Source: a virus
IMG/VR virus record: IMGVR_UViG_3300015371_000004
Coordinates: 1-64,000 of that record
Direction: 5' to 3' (one strand)
DNA: 64,000 nucleotides
The notes below the pieces were generated by a model. That model was not told where the DNA came from and did no database searches. It was given only the letters and a program-made list of their open reading frames with translations. Position numbers and translations under genes: made by a program. Below, in pieces: positions 35,435 through 44,063 of this stretch (its first letter is position 1; each line of letters begins with the position of its first letter).

Positions 35435-36405
35435 TCACTTCAGAGGCCGCGTCTGCTGGAAGATCGTCCCGCCCGGGGGCGGCGCCTTCGTCTGCTTGCG
35501 CACCTCTTTGAGCGCTGCCGTCGTCTCCGGCTTTTCCTTCTGCGGCATGGACGCGAGCCGGACGCGGTCCTTGGCCTCGAACACCAGCCGCTCGATCCGC
35601 TGCTTCTCGCCCGTCAGCGCAATGAGCGACGTCCACGTCTCCGGGTCCAGCTCATTCATCTGGAACCGGCAGCCGGACGCCCGGAGCGAATCGAGCCGGA
35701 AGATCCGCCGGAGCCATGGCAGAAACTCCGGCGGGAGGTCCGGCTCGGCCGGAGTCACAAACTTCGGGCACCCCGCCTCGTCGCTGCACGGCATGTCCTT
35801 CTTCCCCACCTTCTCGTGCAGCGTGCAGAACCCCGACTTCGGGCACCCCGCGTCGTACCGGAACGCGGCGTACAGGTACGCCCGGATTACTGCACGGATG
35901 GACCAGCCTTGGGCTTGCTCGCGTCGTCGGCGCTTGGCGGCAGCCCCCGAGGCCCCGCCTGCGATTTTGGGTCCTCAGTCTTCTCGTCGTCCTCATCGTC
36001 GAAGGACGACGCGCCCCAGACCTGCCCGACCAGCTCCTGCATGGCCTTCTGCTTGGTCAGGACGTCGACATAGGCCGTGGCCTTCTGGGCGTCCAGCTCG
36101 TCGAGCACCCGCGTGCCGTAGGGCACGTCGTAGGCGCGCACGACCAGCTGGTCGTAGAGCGTCTTGGCCGCGATGACCTGATTGCTCTTGACCGTCGCGT
36201 CCTTGTTGCGGAACTTCACGCTGGTGGCCGTGTTCTCGTAGGCCTGCATCTCGTACTCGTTGGGCATGCGCTGGAACACGTGCACGGAGCGCTTGTACTG
36301 GCCGCGGTGCTTGTGGGTGACGACCGAGTAGACCTCCGTCCCGGTCGGCTTGACGTCTTCGTCGATCTGGGCGTAGTCCTGCGGGGTGAGCTTCAATCCA
36401 GCCAT
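35435..36405 (-). CDS. tail assembly chaperone GT-type frameshift product
   Basis: A canonical slippery heptamer C CCA AAA (forward TTTTGGG at 35965-35971) lies in the zero frame of the 172-aa gene. A -1 slip there joins 147 residues to 176 residues in the open -1 frame, giving 323 aa. The -1 frame is open only from just upstream of the slip site (a TGA precedes it). The T-type part contains paired cysteines (DAGCPKSGFC, CSDEAGCPKF), possibly a zinc site. Position just before the tape measure matches lambda G/GT. Coordinates span both parts. Confidence 0.75.
35887..36405 (-). CDS. tail assembly chaperone, G-type (unshifted product)
   Basis: 172 aa from ATG 36405 with CAGGAGG about 5 nt upstream. 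Alpha/beta N-terminal part, then an acidic patch (SSFDDEDDEKTED) and the slip site 25 codons before the stop. It should bind and hold the tape measure during tail assembly. Follows the tail tube gene, with a strong stem-loop between them. Confidence 0.75.
   Translation of the reverse strand: MAGLKLTPQDYAQIDEDVKPTGTEVYSVVTHKHRGQYKRSVHVFQRMPNEYEMQAYENTATSVKFRNKDATVKSNQVIAAKTLYDQLVVRAYDVPYGTRVLDELDAQKATAYVDVLTKQKAMQELVGQVWGASSFDDEDDEKTEDPKSQAGPRGLPPSADDASKPKAGPSVQ
35965..35971 (-). promoter_or_regulatory. -1 programmed frameshift site (CCCAAAA)
   Basis: Zero-frame reading is CCA AAA; after a -1 slip it is CCC AAA, keeping pairing in the codon first and second positions (X XXY YYZ). The GC-rich stretch just after it could pause the ribosome. 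Confidence 0.7.
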
Positions 36406-36425
36406 GGGAACCTCCTGCGTCGGGT

Positions 36426-36459
36426 GACCCGGCCGCCGATGGCGGGCGGCGGCCGGGTC
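36426..36459 (-). terminator. stem-loop after tail tube gene
   Basis: Perfect 12-bp arms (GACCCGGCCGCC / GGCGGCCGGGTC) around a 10-nt loop. No clear U run follows on the minus strand, so it may be an attenuator or mRNA-stabilising stem rather than a strong terminator. Confidence 0.55.
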
Positions 36460-36490
36460 TGAGGGTGAACCGAGAAAACGAACCAGAGAC

Positions 36491-37549
36491 TTACGGCGAC
36501 AAGTAACTCGATGTCGTGTTGATAACCGTGGCCTCCCACGGATTGTCGAGCCCGGCGTCATACATCACGACGGTCGAGACCGCGTAGGTGATGACGTCCC
36601 CGTTGGTGTTGACCGGGGCCGCCCGGTAGCGCAGCCGCGGAATGTTGATGATGAGCTTGTGGCTCTGGCCACCGCCGATCGTGTCACCGGTGATGGTCAT
36701 CAGCGCCTTCAGGTCAGACTGATTCTCCAGACGGGTCTGGACCTGCGTGCCGACCTTGGCGCGGAAGACGATCTCCAAGAGGACGGCGCGGCGGGTGAAC
36801 TCCAGCTTGTTGCGGATCTGGCCCGAGTGCGGATCGCCCGAGACCTGATAGCCCGAGCCGGGGCAGTAGCCGCCGACCTCGTCGTAGGCCATCTCGGACC
36901 GCCACCGGAAGCTGTCCACGTCGCAGGACTCGTCGAGCAGCGACGCGCTCGGCCCATGCTCGAAGAGCAGGCTGGCATGCCGGAGCAGCGCGCCTTCGGT
37001 GGCCGTCGGGAAGGTGAACCCGCTGACGCTGATCTTCTTGCCCGAGCCAATGAGATCAAGTGCAAGCCGGATCCAGTCGTTCAGCTGCCCGGTGATCTCG
37101 ATCGCCATGACCTGCATGCTCGGCCATTCGCGAATGTCGCCGGGGTGGATCCGCTCCATGATCGTGGTGACCGGCTGCTGGCGGCCGGAGCCGTAGTAGC
37201 CGACGCCCGTCGGATCCTGATACTCGAACACGTGCTGGAAGGCACCGGAGCCGAGCGATGTCGTGGTGACCTTGCCGCAGTGGAAGGCAAAGCCCCAGCC
37301 GAGCATCTTGGTCGTGGCCTGAAAGGTGCGACGCATCCGCACGTCCCACGAGAGGACCTCGTTGCGGGTCGCGAACTCGTGGCCCTTACCGTACTGGGCC
37401 GCGTTGTCGGACATATTCGGGACCAGATCCGAGAAGTCCGCGCCCTCGAAGGGGTGCGACTCGATCAGGTCGCCGGTGACGTTCGGGGTGGCGTAGGCCG
37501 ACTGCCGCTTGTTCGTGTATGCCCAATGCAGGCCAACTACTGATTCCAC
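36491..37549 (-). CDS. major tail (tube) protein
   Basis: 352 aa. Mostly beta with an N-terminal strand pair and long connecting loops; no enzyme motif. Size, place between the tail terminator-type genes and the chaperones, and the strong stem-loop downstream fit the abundant tail tube subunit. Sequence alone does not give a family hit by eye. Confidence 0.65.
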   Translation of the reverse strand: MESVVGLHWAYTNKRQSAYATPNVTGDLIESHPFEGADFSDLVPNMSDNAAQYGKGHEFATRNEVLSWDVRMRRTFQATTKMLGWGFAFHCGKVTTTSLGSGAFQHVFEYQDPTGVGYYGSGRQQPVTTIMERIHPGDIREWPSMQVMAIEITGQLNDWIRLALDLIGSGKKISVSGFTFPTATEGALLRHASLLFEHGPSASLLDESCDVDSFRWRSEMAYDEVGGYCPGSGYQVSGDPHSGQIRNKLEFTRRAVLLEIVFRAKVGTQVQTRLENQSDLKALMTITGDTIGGGQSHKLIINIPRLRYRAAPVNTNGDVITYAVSTVVMYDAGLDNPWEATVINTTSSYLSP

Positions 37550-37559
37550 GGTCAGCTCC

Positions 37560-38069
37560 TCACGGTATCAACGGCCAGCAAAACGGCTTCGTCCGCGGCG
37601 TGTAGGGCATTCGGCAGCGGTGCACGAATGTCTTGCCCGCCGATTCGAAGCCCGGCGCCGCCAGAAGGTCGAACGCCACGTCGCCCCCGACCTCCTCGTA
37701 CGTCTGGTCCATGAAGCTCAGCCCCAACCGGTTGCCCCGCAGGGTGTCCTTGACGTCCTGCACGAGCTGGAAGACGCCCTTCGTCGGATCAGACGCCTCG
37801 CCCCAGAGGGACAGGTCTTCATCAGTCACCTTGCACAAGAGGAAGAGGTCGAAGCGATAAATCCGTTGGAAATAGCGGGGGCCGATCGTGCGCTCGGTCC
37901 ATGGGATGCCCGTCGGGGCAATCCGGATCCCGTAGGTAGTGATCGCCGGAAGCCATTCGGTCTTCCACTGACCCTTGGTGATGCTGATGCCCGTGTAAGA
38001 CGGTGCAACGAGAGACGTTAGGGTCAGGATGACCGCGTCGGCGATGTCTTTGAGTTCGTGGTTGGCCAC
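37560..38069 (-). CDS. tail terminator / tail completion protein
   Basis: 169 aa. Alpha/beta protein: N-terminal helix (IADAVILTLTSLV), strands (YFQRIYRFDLFLLCKV) and a C-terminal part ending MPYTPRTKPFCWP. Located between the tail tube and the head-side genes, where tail terminators lie. Function inferred from position. Confidence 0.55.
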   Translation of the reverse strand: MANHELKDIADAVILTLTSLVAPSYTGISITKGQWKTEWLPAITTYGIRIAPTGIPWTERTIGPRYFQRIYRFDLFLLCKVTDEDLSLWGEASDPTKGVFQLVQDVKDTLRGNRLGLSFMDQTYEEVGGDVAFDLLAAPGFESAGKTFVHRCRMPYTPRTKPFCWPLIP

Positions 38070-38099
38070 CTACCCGATGGCCGGAGGACTAACCGAGGG

Positions 38100-38621
38100 T
38101 CAGCGGCCTCTTCGGAAGAGCTGATACGGGCCCGTCGGCGGCTTCAGAAATTGCACGGCAAAGACATGGATGGTGTTACCCGTCAGCGTCAGCGACTCGT
38201 TCGACCGATCGATAAAATTGATCAGCCCGTCGGCGTTTGCTCCGTTCTTGCCCGCCAGCGATCGACCCTCCGGGCCCCCCAACCGGTAGATCGTCTCCCT
38301 CCCGGCCGGGACCTTGATCCCCGCCTCGGCCACCATTCGTTCGAGGTGAGCGCTTTGCTCAGGCCCGCCGTCTGGCCTGAACGCATCAATGGCCGACAGG
38401 GGGATGGAGCCGACATGGTCGGCCGTGAACGCTCCGCCCTCCGGGAAGCTGTACCAGTTGGCCTGCCAGTTCCCGTGCTTCGTCCCGGTCTGGACCCCCA
38501 CGGCCGGACCGTTCTCACGCCCACAGAACTGGCCCCCGTCAGGGCGGCCCGCGGGCTGGTGGCAGTCGTTGGACTCCCGAAAACCTCCGGACGAGGGCTG
38601 AAGACGCCAGTCGAGGCTCAT
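38100..38621 (-). CDS. tagged hypothetical protein A
   Basis: 173 aa. Starts MSLDWRLQPSSGGFRES and bears the tag at residues 18-33 (N-D-C-H-Q-P-A-G-R-P-D-G-G-Q-F-C; DNA 38523-38570). The body (about 45-170) contains WYSFPEGGAFTADHVGSIPL and FIDRSNESLTLTGN, reminiscent of a small enzyme or toxin fold, not identified. Shares its N-terminal 30 residues with the tagged protein at 39.1-40.2 kb, so the two probably arose by duplication. Confidence 0.55.
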   Translation of the reverse strand: MSLDWRLQPSSGGFRESNDCHQPAGRPDGGQFCGRENGPAVGVQTGTKHGNWQANWYSFPEGGAFTADHVGSIPLSAIDAFRPDGGPEQSAHLERMVAEAGIKVPAGRETIYRLGGPEGRSLAGKNGANADGLINFIDRSNESLTLTGNTIHVFAVQFLKPPTGPYQLFRRGR

Positions 38622-39049
38622 TGGGCCGTCGTCAGGGCGCCGAACTTGATGTGCGTCTCGCGCCCGCAGAACTTGTTGGTCTGGTCGTAGAGGTCCTGCT
38701 GATTGATGACCTCAGTCACCGTCCGGCCGACCCCGGTAATCGTGTGGACCACCTTGTCGAAGAGCTGGGTGATCCGGATCTCGATGTCGTAGACCCGCTC
38801 GACGTCGTAGGAGTACGTCCGGATGGAGACGACCGGCTCGGTCACCCCGTTCACCTCCCGGCCCATCGACATCTGCGCCCACGAGAGGTACGCCGGGAAG
38901 CCGATCGGCGTCTCGGCCGGGGCGTCGTAGTAGTGGTAGACCCGCGGATCGGATGGGCCGCCGCCGGTCAGCGTCTTGATGGTCGTGTCCCCTGCCAGCG
39001 TGGTCTGCAGGTAATCGGTAATCTTGTCCGAGAGGACCGCGAGTGGCAT
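38618..39049 (-). CDS. tail terminator-like protein
   Basis: 143 aa from ATG 39049. Alpha/beta: helix (LAVLSDKITDYLQTTL), strands (YSYDVERVYDIEIRITQLF) and a second helix. This resembles lambda gpU-type terminators in order of elements. ATGA overlap with the tagged gene. Confidence 0.5.
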   Translation of the reverse strand: MPLAVLSDKITDYLQTTLAGDTTIKTLTGGGPSDPRVYHYYDAPAETPIGFPAYLSWAQMSMGREVNGVTEPVVSIRTYSYDVERVYDIEIRITQLFDKVVHTITGVGRTVTEVINQQDLYDQTNKFCGRETHIKFGALTTAQ

Positions 39050-39053
39050 AGGG

Positions 39054-40223
39054 TCAGAATTCCCCCTTCGACCGATACGCGGGCGCCTGATCGACCCAGA
39101 GCACCTGCTTCTTCGAGTAGTGCTTGACCCGCCCAAAGACCGTCTTGATCCCCGCATCGGCCAAGGCCCTCTGGTACTTGCCCAACGCGTAGAGCCTAGA
39201 GCCCCCCTGAAACGACCCGACATGGTCGATGTAGATCCGCTGCGGATTTCCGGGGGTACTGAAGTCAGTGCGCGTGTTCACCACGTAGCCGTGGGCACTC
39301 GACTCCTCGCTACCGGGCACAGTCAGCCCATGGCGCGCGTGGCGTCCGGCCGTATGCCCCGCCGCTTGGAGCGCCTGACTGACACGACTGAACGTGCTCT
39401 CACCACCCCCAAAGAGCTTCTCGGCACGCGTCCCCAGCTCGACCGCCATCTGCTGGTCAGTCAATCCGTGCTTCGGTCCCACCCAGAAGGTGTCACCCGA
39501 CACGTCTTGCCGGGTGTACACCGAGCGGCCGAGCTTCACTGTAGCCCCAAGCGGGGCATGGGCGGCCAGCCACGCCCCGGCTCGTCGATGCTGGGCCTCG
39601 GTGGCCGTCTGTGCGTACGCAAAGCTCTTGGCGATGCTCTGCACCGTGCTGCAGAACTGTCCACCGTCCGGTGACCCACCCGGCTTGTGGCAGTCATTCG
39701 ACTCCCGTTGCGCCTTCTTCCACCGCACGCCGACATAGTGCCTGCCCATCGCTGACTGGACGTACGGCTGGCCATCCCGGTCCACTTTGACCACTCCGCG
39801 TGTACCAGTCTCCGTGTCGAAGACGACGTCCCCCTTGGCGAGGCCATGCTTCTGCTTGAGCTGCGCGGCGAGCTTGGGCGCCACCGCAGCAGTCGCGGCA
39901 GCCTTGGCTACCCTCCGCTCGGCCTGCTGTCGCTTTCGCCCCGCCCCCAATACTTCCAGCTGAAAGGCGGCACTCGGGATTCCCGGGCCCTTGCGTTGAT
40001 TGGACCAAAACGCATCGACATCCTGCTCCAGCCGCCGCTGCCCATGCTTCTCAGCGTAGGCGGCCACCTCTGTCGCGTAGGCCGGGTGTCGCGCAAGAAA
40101 TTCTTGGGTGCCCACGTGAGCTGTGGAGCAAAACTGCCCACCGTCGGGTGATCCACCCGGCTTATGACAGTCGTTGGCCTCCCGGAAGCCGCCCGACGAG
40201 GGTTGGAGGCGCCAGTCGAGCAT
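39054..40223 (-). CDS. doubly tagged hypothetical protein B
   Basis: 389 aa from ATG 40223. First tag at residues 17-32 (DNA 40128-40175), then a helical coil domain. A second, almost identical tag starts at residue 176 (DNA 39651-39698), followed by a second domain (VGSFQGGSRLYALGKYQRAL; LWVDQAPAYRSKGEF). The inner repeat suggests two once-separate tagged proteins fused, or a two-cargo effector. Sits among connector and terminator genes. Confidence 0.55.
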   Translation of the reverse strand: MLDWRLQPSSGGFREANDCHKPGGSPDGGQFCSTAHVGTQEFLARHPAYATEVAAYAEKHGQRRLEQDVDAFWSNQRKGPGIPSAAFQLEVLGAGRKRQQAERRVAKAAATAAVAPKLAAQLKQKHGLAKGDVVFDTETGTRGVVKVDRDGQPYVQSAMGRHYVGVRWKKAQRESNDCHKPGGSPDGGQFCSTVQSIAKSFAYAQTATEAQHRRAGAWLAAHAPLGATVKLGRSVYTRQDVSGDTFWVGPKHGLTDQQMAVELGTRAEKLFGGGESTFSRVSQALQAAGHTAGRHARHGLTVPGSEESSAHGYVVNTRTDFSTPGNPQRIYIDHVGSFQGGSRLYALGKYQRALADAGIKTVFGRVKHYSKKQVLWVDQAPAYRSKGEF

Positions 40224-40345
40224 CAGGCGCCTCCCCACGTTGCTGACTTTTTCCGGTTGTCCGTCATCCAGAGCGGCTTCTGGTGTGCCGCGGCTCGGGC
40301 CGGGTTTTTTCGGCGCCACTCCCGCTGGTACTCCGCAGTCGTCAC
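40223..40345 (-). CDS. 40-aa basic peptide
   Basis: GTG 40345 overlaps the connector stop (GTGA) and its TGA overlaps the next ATG. TTAEYQREWRRKNPARAAAH then a short basic end; recalls the start of phage HNH-type proteins, but no HNH motif follows. Confidence 0.45.
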   Translation of the reverse strand: MTTAEYQREWRRKNPARAAAHQKPLWMTDNRKKSATWGGA

Positions 40346-40758
40346 GCTCCACCTAAAGACAGTCGGCCGGAGTATGAGGCATCTTCCAGCGCGCTATCTA
40401 TGCCTTCAGCTAGTTTTTCGTATAAATCTGGAAGGTATTTGTAAAAAGTGCCCCAGAAGTACGGGTACGGGCGGCTTCTGCCGGGCACGCCCTCCTCCAC
40501 TGCCGCGGCGTAGGGCGCCAAGGCGTAGACGTGCAGCTCGATGTGCCCATTGCCCGGGACTTCGATGTGGTAGCCGATGCTCCGCTCCAGCCTCCCCGTC
40601 CGGTTGATGAACGAGTGCTGGGTGATCATCTCCTGCGTGGCCGTCGACCCGAACCATTCGAGGACGGTCGTGATGTTGAGCAGGAACTGCTGCGCCAACC
40701 CACCCACCCGCGTGATGAGGTCGTCGAGCCCTTCCATCCGGAGGCGCGGGACGATCAC
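40342..40758 (-). CDS. minor head-tail connector, HK97 gp10-like
   Basis: 138 aa. LLNITTVLEWFGSTATQEMI, FINRTGRLERSIGY, VYALAPYAAAVEEG: the 'TG.L..SI ... Y..ape.G' pattern of HK97 gp10-type completion proteins. Located between head-tail adaptor and tail genes, as expected. Confidence 0.7.
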   Translation of the reverse strand: MIVPRLRMEGLDDLITRVGGLAQQFLLNITTVLEWFGSTATQEMITQHSFINRTGRLERSIGYHIEVPGNGHIELHVYALAPYAAAVEEGVPGRSRPYPYFWGTFYKYLPDLYEKLAEGIDSALEDASYSGRLSLGGA

Positions 40759-41153
40759 GGCACCACCGGCGCCGTCTGGCGATACTCGTCGAGCCGCAGC
40801 TCGACGAAGTAGCCGTGATGGTTCAGGACGTTCGTCACCTGAAACGTCTGCCCGTCGATGTCCACGAAGTCACCCTGCAGGACGCCCCGGTTGCCCACGA
40901 CAATGAGGGTGGGCGAGGTCCGCTCCGTCTGCCCGCCGCCGTAGAGCTGGACCACGCCCCCAGCCGGGATGAAGAGCAGCTCCCCCTCGTAGATCACGGT
41001 CCGAGGCCCCGAGCCGAACTGCTTCTGGCCCTTGTTCCCGTAGACGTACGTCTCCCGGTAGATCCGGAGGAAGCGCGCCGGGAAGGACCGGGTCAGCTGC
41101 TGGATTTCCCGCTGCACGATGGTGCCGCGGGGGCGCCGGAGTCCGGTCCTCAT
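40755..41153 (-). CDS. head-tail adaptor/stopper protein
   Basis: 132 aa. Helical N-terminus then a beta-barrel (GELLFIPAGGVVQLYGGG; RGVLQGDFVDIDGQTFQVT). The YxxEL-FIP region and beta content fit head-closure proteins. ATGA overlaps. Confidence 0.6.
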   Translation of the reverse strand: MRTGLRRPRGTIVQREIQQLTRSFPARFLRIYRETYVYGNKGQKQFGSGPRTVIYEGELLFIPAGGVVQLYGGGQTERTSPTLIVVGNRGVLQGDFVDIDGQTFQVTNVLNHHGYFVELRLDEYRQTAPVVP

Positions 41154-41791
41154 CGGCCTTGATAGTTGATCATCCGGTAGGCGGTCATGGCGAGGGCAGG
41201 CGATTCCTGCCCGAGGGCCGTTTCGAGAAAGACCTTGAGCTTCGTCTGCGCCTTCTCGAAAGCAAGCCGGGCCATCTCCCGCCAGTTCGGGTGCGAGCGG
41301 TACTGGTGCGCCTCGTAACCGCCCGCGGTGACCACGATCTCCTCGGCCTCGATCGCCGCCATCATCATGTAGGCATGGTAGGCCGCGAAGTCGAGGGCCA
41401 CCGGGCGCAGCCCCACTGGGCTCACGAGGGGGACCGTTTCGAAACTCAGCGTCTGGCAGCCTTGGATCACCGCCTCATCGAGCTGCTCATCGCTGAACCA
41501 TTGGTAGCCGAAGGACGCCAAGAGGGCGCCGGAGGGCGGCGGCGCGGTGACCAAGCTGACCACGCCCGTGTCCACTTCGAAGTTGTCGATGTCGCCGTCC
41601 TGAATGATGGCCCCGTCGAGGTAGAGCGTCAGAGAGCCTTCGAGGATGCGCGTGCGGCCAAGAGAAAAGTCTTTGGTATGCCCGTCCGGGACAGGATAGA
41701 TCGGGACCTTGAATTCGAACTTGTCCCCGTCGTTATCCGCGAGCAGTGTCCGGAGAGACTTGCGCGCGGCACTCGACTCCCACTCGGCCAT
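41150..41791 (-). CDS. head-tail connector protein
   Basis: 213 aa. Beta-rich N-terminal half (TRILEGSLTLYLDGAIIQDG) and helical C-terminal half (AYHAYMMMAAIEAEEIVV), typical of gp6-like adaptors. The ATG at 41791 lies inside the preceding gene by 59 bp, so the true start may be further in. Confidence 0.55.
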   Translation of the reverse strand: MAEWESSAARKSLRTLLADNDGDKFEFKVPIYPVPDGHTKDFSLGRTRILEGSLTLYLDGAIIQDGDIDNFEVDTGVVSLVTAPPPSGALLASFGYQWFSDEQLDEAVIQGCQTLSFETVPLVSPVGLRPVALDFAAYHAYMMMAAIEAEEIVVTAGGYEAHQYRSHPNWREMARLAFEKAQTKLKVFLETALGQESPALAMTAYRMINYQGR

Positions 41792-42341
41792 CGGGATAGC
41801 GCTCCTGTAGTTCGCGGAGAATGACGGTCCGCTCGGCGCGGATCTTCCAGACCTTGGCCATGCCGCGCCAGACCTTGTTCAGCTCCCGGCTGATCTGGTC
41901 CACCCGGCGCGCGGCCTCCTGATCGACCCAGCGGACGATCTCCGGATCCTGCAGGAACGTGTGCGTCTTGGCGGCGGCCTCGGCCGCCTTCCGCTTCTGG
42001 TAGGCCTTGAGCCCGGCCTTGGTGACCTCCGTCTCGGCCTTCAGGCGCTCGACGAACTGGTCGAGCGACAGGTCGTCGGCCAGATAGACCGGCACGTAGA
42101 CGATCCCCTTCGCGAGGCACCACTGGCGCTTCTCGTCGATGTAGAAGCGCTCGTCACGCGGGTCCGGCTCGAAGTCGACCGCTACCTGCGGGCTGACCGC
42201 CATGTAGTAGCGGGAGATCCGGACCGGGTCCTTGACGAGATTGCCGTGGATGGCAATCCGTAGGTCCTCGGGGTACCACGGCGCGAGGTACTGCACCGAG
42301 CCCACGCCCTGCGAAATGAGGTCGACCTTCTGCTCTGCCAT
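41733..42341 (-). CDS. hypothetical head-region protein
   Basis: 202 aa. Beta-rich first half (VSPQVAVDFEPDPRDERFYI) and helical second half. Overlaps the connector gene by 59 bp in another frame. Follows the capsid gene; may be a head-completion protein. No family recognised. Confidence 0.5.
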   Translation of the reverse strand: MAEQKVDLISQGVGSVQYLAPWYPEDLRIAIHGNLVKDPVRISRYYMAVSPQVAVDFEPDPRDERFYIDEKRQWCLAKGIVYVPVYLADDLSLDQFVERLKAETEVTKAGLKAYQKRKAAEAAAKTHTFLQDPEIVRWVDQEAARRVDQISRELNKVWRGMAKVWKIRAERTVILRELQERYPDGRVGVECRAQVSPDTARG

Positions 42342-42366
42342 GGTTCCCTACCCCTTGAAACACGAA

Positions 42367-42401
42367 CGCCCGCTGGGGTCACACGATACCACCAGCGGGC
42401 G
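42367..42401 (-). terminator. stem-loop after capsid gene
   Basis: Perfect 10-bp arms (CGCCCGCTGG / CCAGCGGGCG) around a 15-nt loop, in the gap after the capsid stop. No U run; probably an attenuator or stabiliser. Confidence 0.55.
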
Positions 42402-42419
42402 CGTGCCGAATCAGGAGCC

Positions 42420-43469
42420 TTACGTGAGGACCGTGCCGTCGTTGCCGAGGTACGCGAACCGCGGCTCGACCCAGTCGGCCTCCCACCGTTCGCGCGCGCG
42501 GAAGGCGTAGACCTCCATGATGAAGGAATTGCCGCTGCGCGGATCCTCCTGCACGATCTCCAGATTGTCGCGCCGCTGGAACACGAAGCCGCGCTTGGGG
42601 TCGCCGATGAGCCACGCCTTGGCGGGGATGAACGGCGACACGAACACGGTGTAGCGCCCGTAGAGCGGGTTGATCTGGCCCGAGAACGTGCCGGTCGAGG
42701 TGATCGGCATGATGGTCGAGTTCATGAGCCGGAGCGCGGTGAACTCGTCCTCCGGGCTCACCAAGAGCTGTGTCGGGACGTGCAGGAACTTGCGGCCGGT
42801 CGGGTCGACGATCCGGCGCGCGTTGGTGTGCGCCGATTCGAGGGATGTCGCGCTGAGCACCGAGTAGGCCGCGGGCCGATTGCCGTAGAGCGTGCTGAAC
42901 ACGACGCCCGTGCCCGCGGTGCCCGTGTAGGTGGAGGGGCCGACTTTGACACCTTCCTCCGTTCGGGTCAGGCCAAGCAGGCGGGACAGCACGTAGATTT
43001 CTTGGAAGATCCGGAAGCCTTCGCCGAGGTCCGCCGAGCGGCTGCGAATCTGGCCGGTCTGATCGTCGTCGAACAGCTCGCGCTCGAAGGTGATGAGCTG
43101 GCCGTACTTGTAGTTCAGGATTTCGCGCTCGAAGCCCTTGAACGCGCTGTCCTGAAACTTTTCACCGTTGTCGACCTGCTTGGGCAGCGTCGGCCGGTAC
43201 AGCCCGCCGTAGATTTCGCTCCGGCGACTCGACCGCACCTCGGTGACGAAGTGCGGGAAGATGACCGGCAGGTCCCGGAAGACGACGTTGGCGAACTCCT
43301 GCACGGCCGATCGCAGCAACCATCCGTAGGTCGCTTCGATGTTGGCTTCGTAGAAATTGCCGAGCCGCCCCGCGGCTTCACGCAGCCGGTGGAAGCTGAA
43401 CGAAGGGTCGAGATAGTCGATCCGAGAGGCGACTTCTCGCAATTTGCCGAGCATGCGCTGAGAAAACAT
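42420..43469 (-). CDS. major capsid protein, HK97 fold (Mu gpT-like type)
   Basis: 349 aa. ATG 43469 follows an ACGAACG leader. Helix-rich N-terminus, E-loop-like region (FKGFEREILNYKYGQLITFE), ITSTGTFSGQINPLYGRYTVF and a C-terminal beta domain. Order protease/scaffold, decoration, capsid, connectors supports the call. No cleavage site is obvious. Confidence 0.8.
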   Translation of the reverse strand: MFSQRMLGKLREVASRIDYLDPSFSFHRLREAAGRLGNFYEANIEATYGWLLRSAVQEFANVVFRDLPVIFPHFVTEVRSSRRSEIYGGLYRPTLPKQVDNGEKFQDSAFKGFEREILNYKYGQLITFERELFDDDQTGQIRSRSADLGEGFRIFQEIYVLSRLLGLTRTEEGVKVGPSTYTGTAGTGVVFSTLYGNRPAAYSVLSATSLESAHTNARRIVDPTGRKFLHVPTQLLVSPEDEFTALRLMNSTIMPITSTGTFSGQINPLYGRYTVFVSPFIPAKAWLIGDPKRGFVFQRRDNLEIVQEDPRSGNSFIMEVYAFRARERWEADWVEPRFAYLGNDGTVLT

Positions 43470-43510
43470 CGTTCGTGGCTCCTTGAGCGGTCAAAACCCC
43501 TTCGTCTACG

Positions 43511-43525
43511 CGGCGCGAAGCGCCG
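43511..43525 (-). terminator. small stem-loop after decoration gene
   Basis: CGGCGC-GAA-GCGCCG: 6-bp stem with a GAA loop between the decoration and capsid genes. Confidence 0.4.
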
Positions 43526-43527
43526 TC

Positions 43528-44013
43528 CTAGAAGCTCATCTTCAACGTCGAGACCACCCGCAACCGGACCAGAATCAGGTCGCCGCCGGTAACCGTCTGG
43601 CCGCTCGCCGAGTCGTAGTCGTTCTCGACCGCCACCACGCCCACCTGATTGCCTGCGTTGGCGCCGGTCTTCTTGACATGCTGGACGCTGGTCGTGCCGA
43701 GAGTCAGGATGTCGAGCGGCTTGAGGACCACGGTCTCGTCAATGATCAGCTCGACGAGGCCTTCCTGAATGACGTTGATCCGCCGGACGCGCGTGTCGGA
43801 CGTGAGAACGCCAACCGTATCGATCGGGTTCTTGCCTTCCGACATGCCCAAGAAGGAGCCCGCGGAGGCCGACGTCAGGGGCACCGCAATGCGGGCCGAT
43901 GCGTCCCACGCCAGCAGGTCACCTTGAAAGATGTCCGTGTTGAGGTTGATCGGGACCCGGGACGCCCGGAATTCCTCGATCTTTACGCGATTGATGCTTT
44001 CACGATCGGCCAT
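43528..44013 (-). CDS. head decoration-type protein
   Basis: 161 aa, beta-rich (VPINLNTDIFQGDLLAWDAS; VELIIDETVVLKPLDILTLG; LILVRLRVVSTL). 'FQGDLLAWD...AVPL' then SFLGMSEG matches the capsid-associated DUF2190-like proteins I recall. Between scaffold/protease and capsid. Confidence 0.65.
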   Translation of the reverse strand: MADRESINRVKIEEFRASRVPINLNTDIFQGDLLAWDASARIAVPLTSASAGSFLGMSEGKNPIDTVGVLTSDTRVRRINVIQEGLVELIIDETVVLKPLDILTLGTTSVQHVKKTGANAGNQVGVVAVENDYDSASGQTVTGGDLILVRLRVVSTLKMSF

Positions 44014-44063
44014 GGTATGTCGTCTCCGTCAGATTCTTCGCGTGCCCCTCATGAACGGACGAA

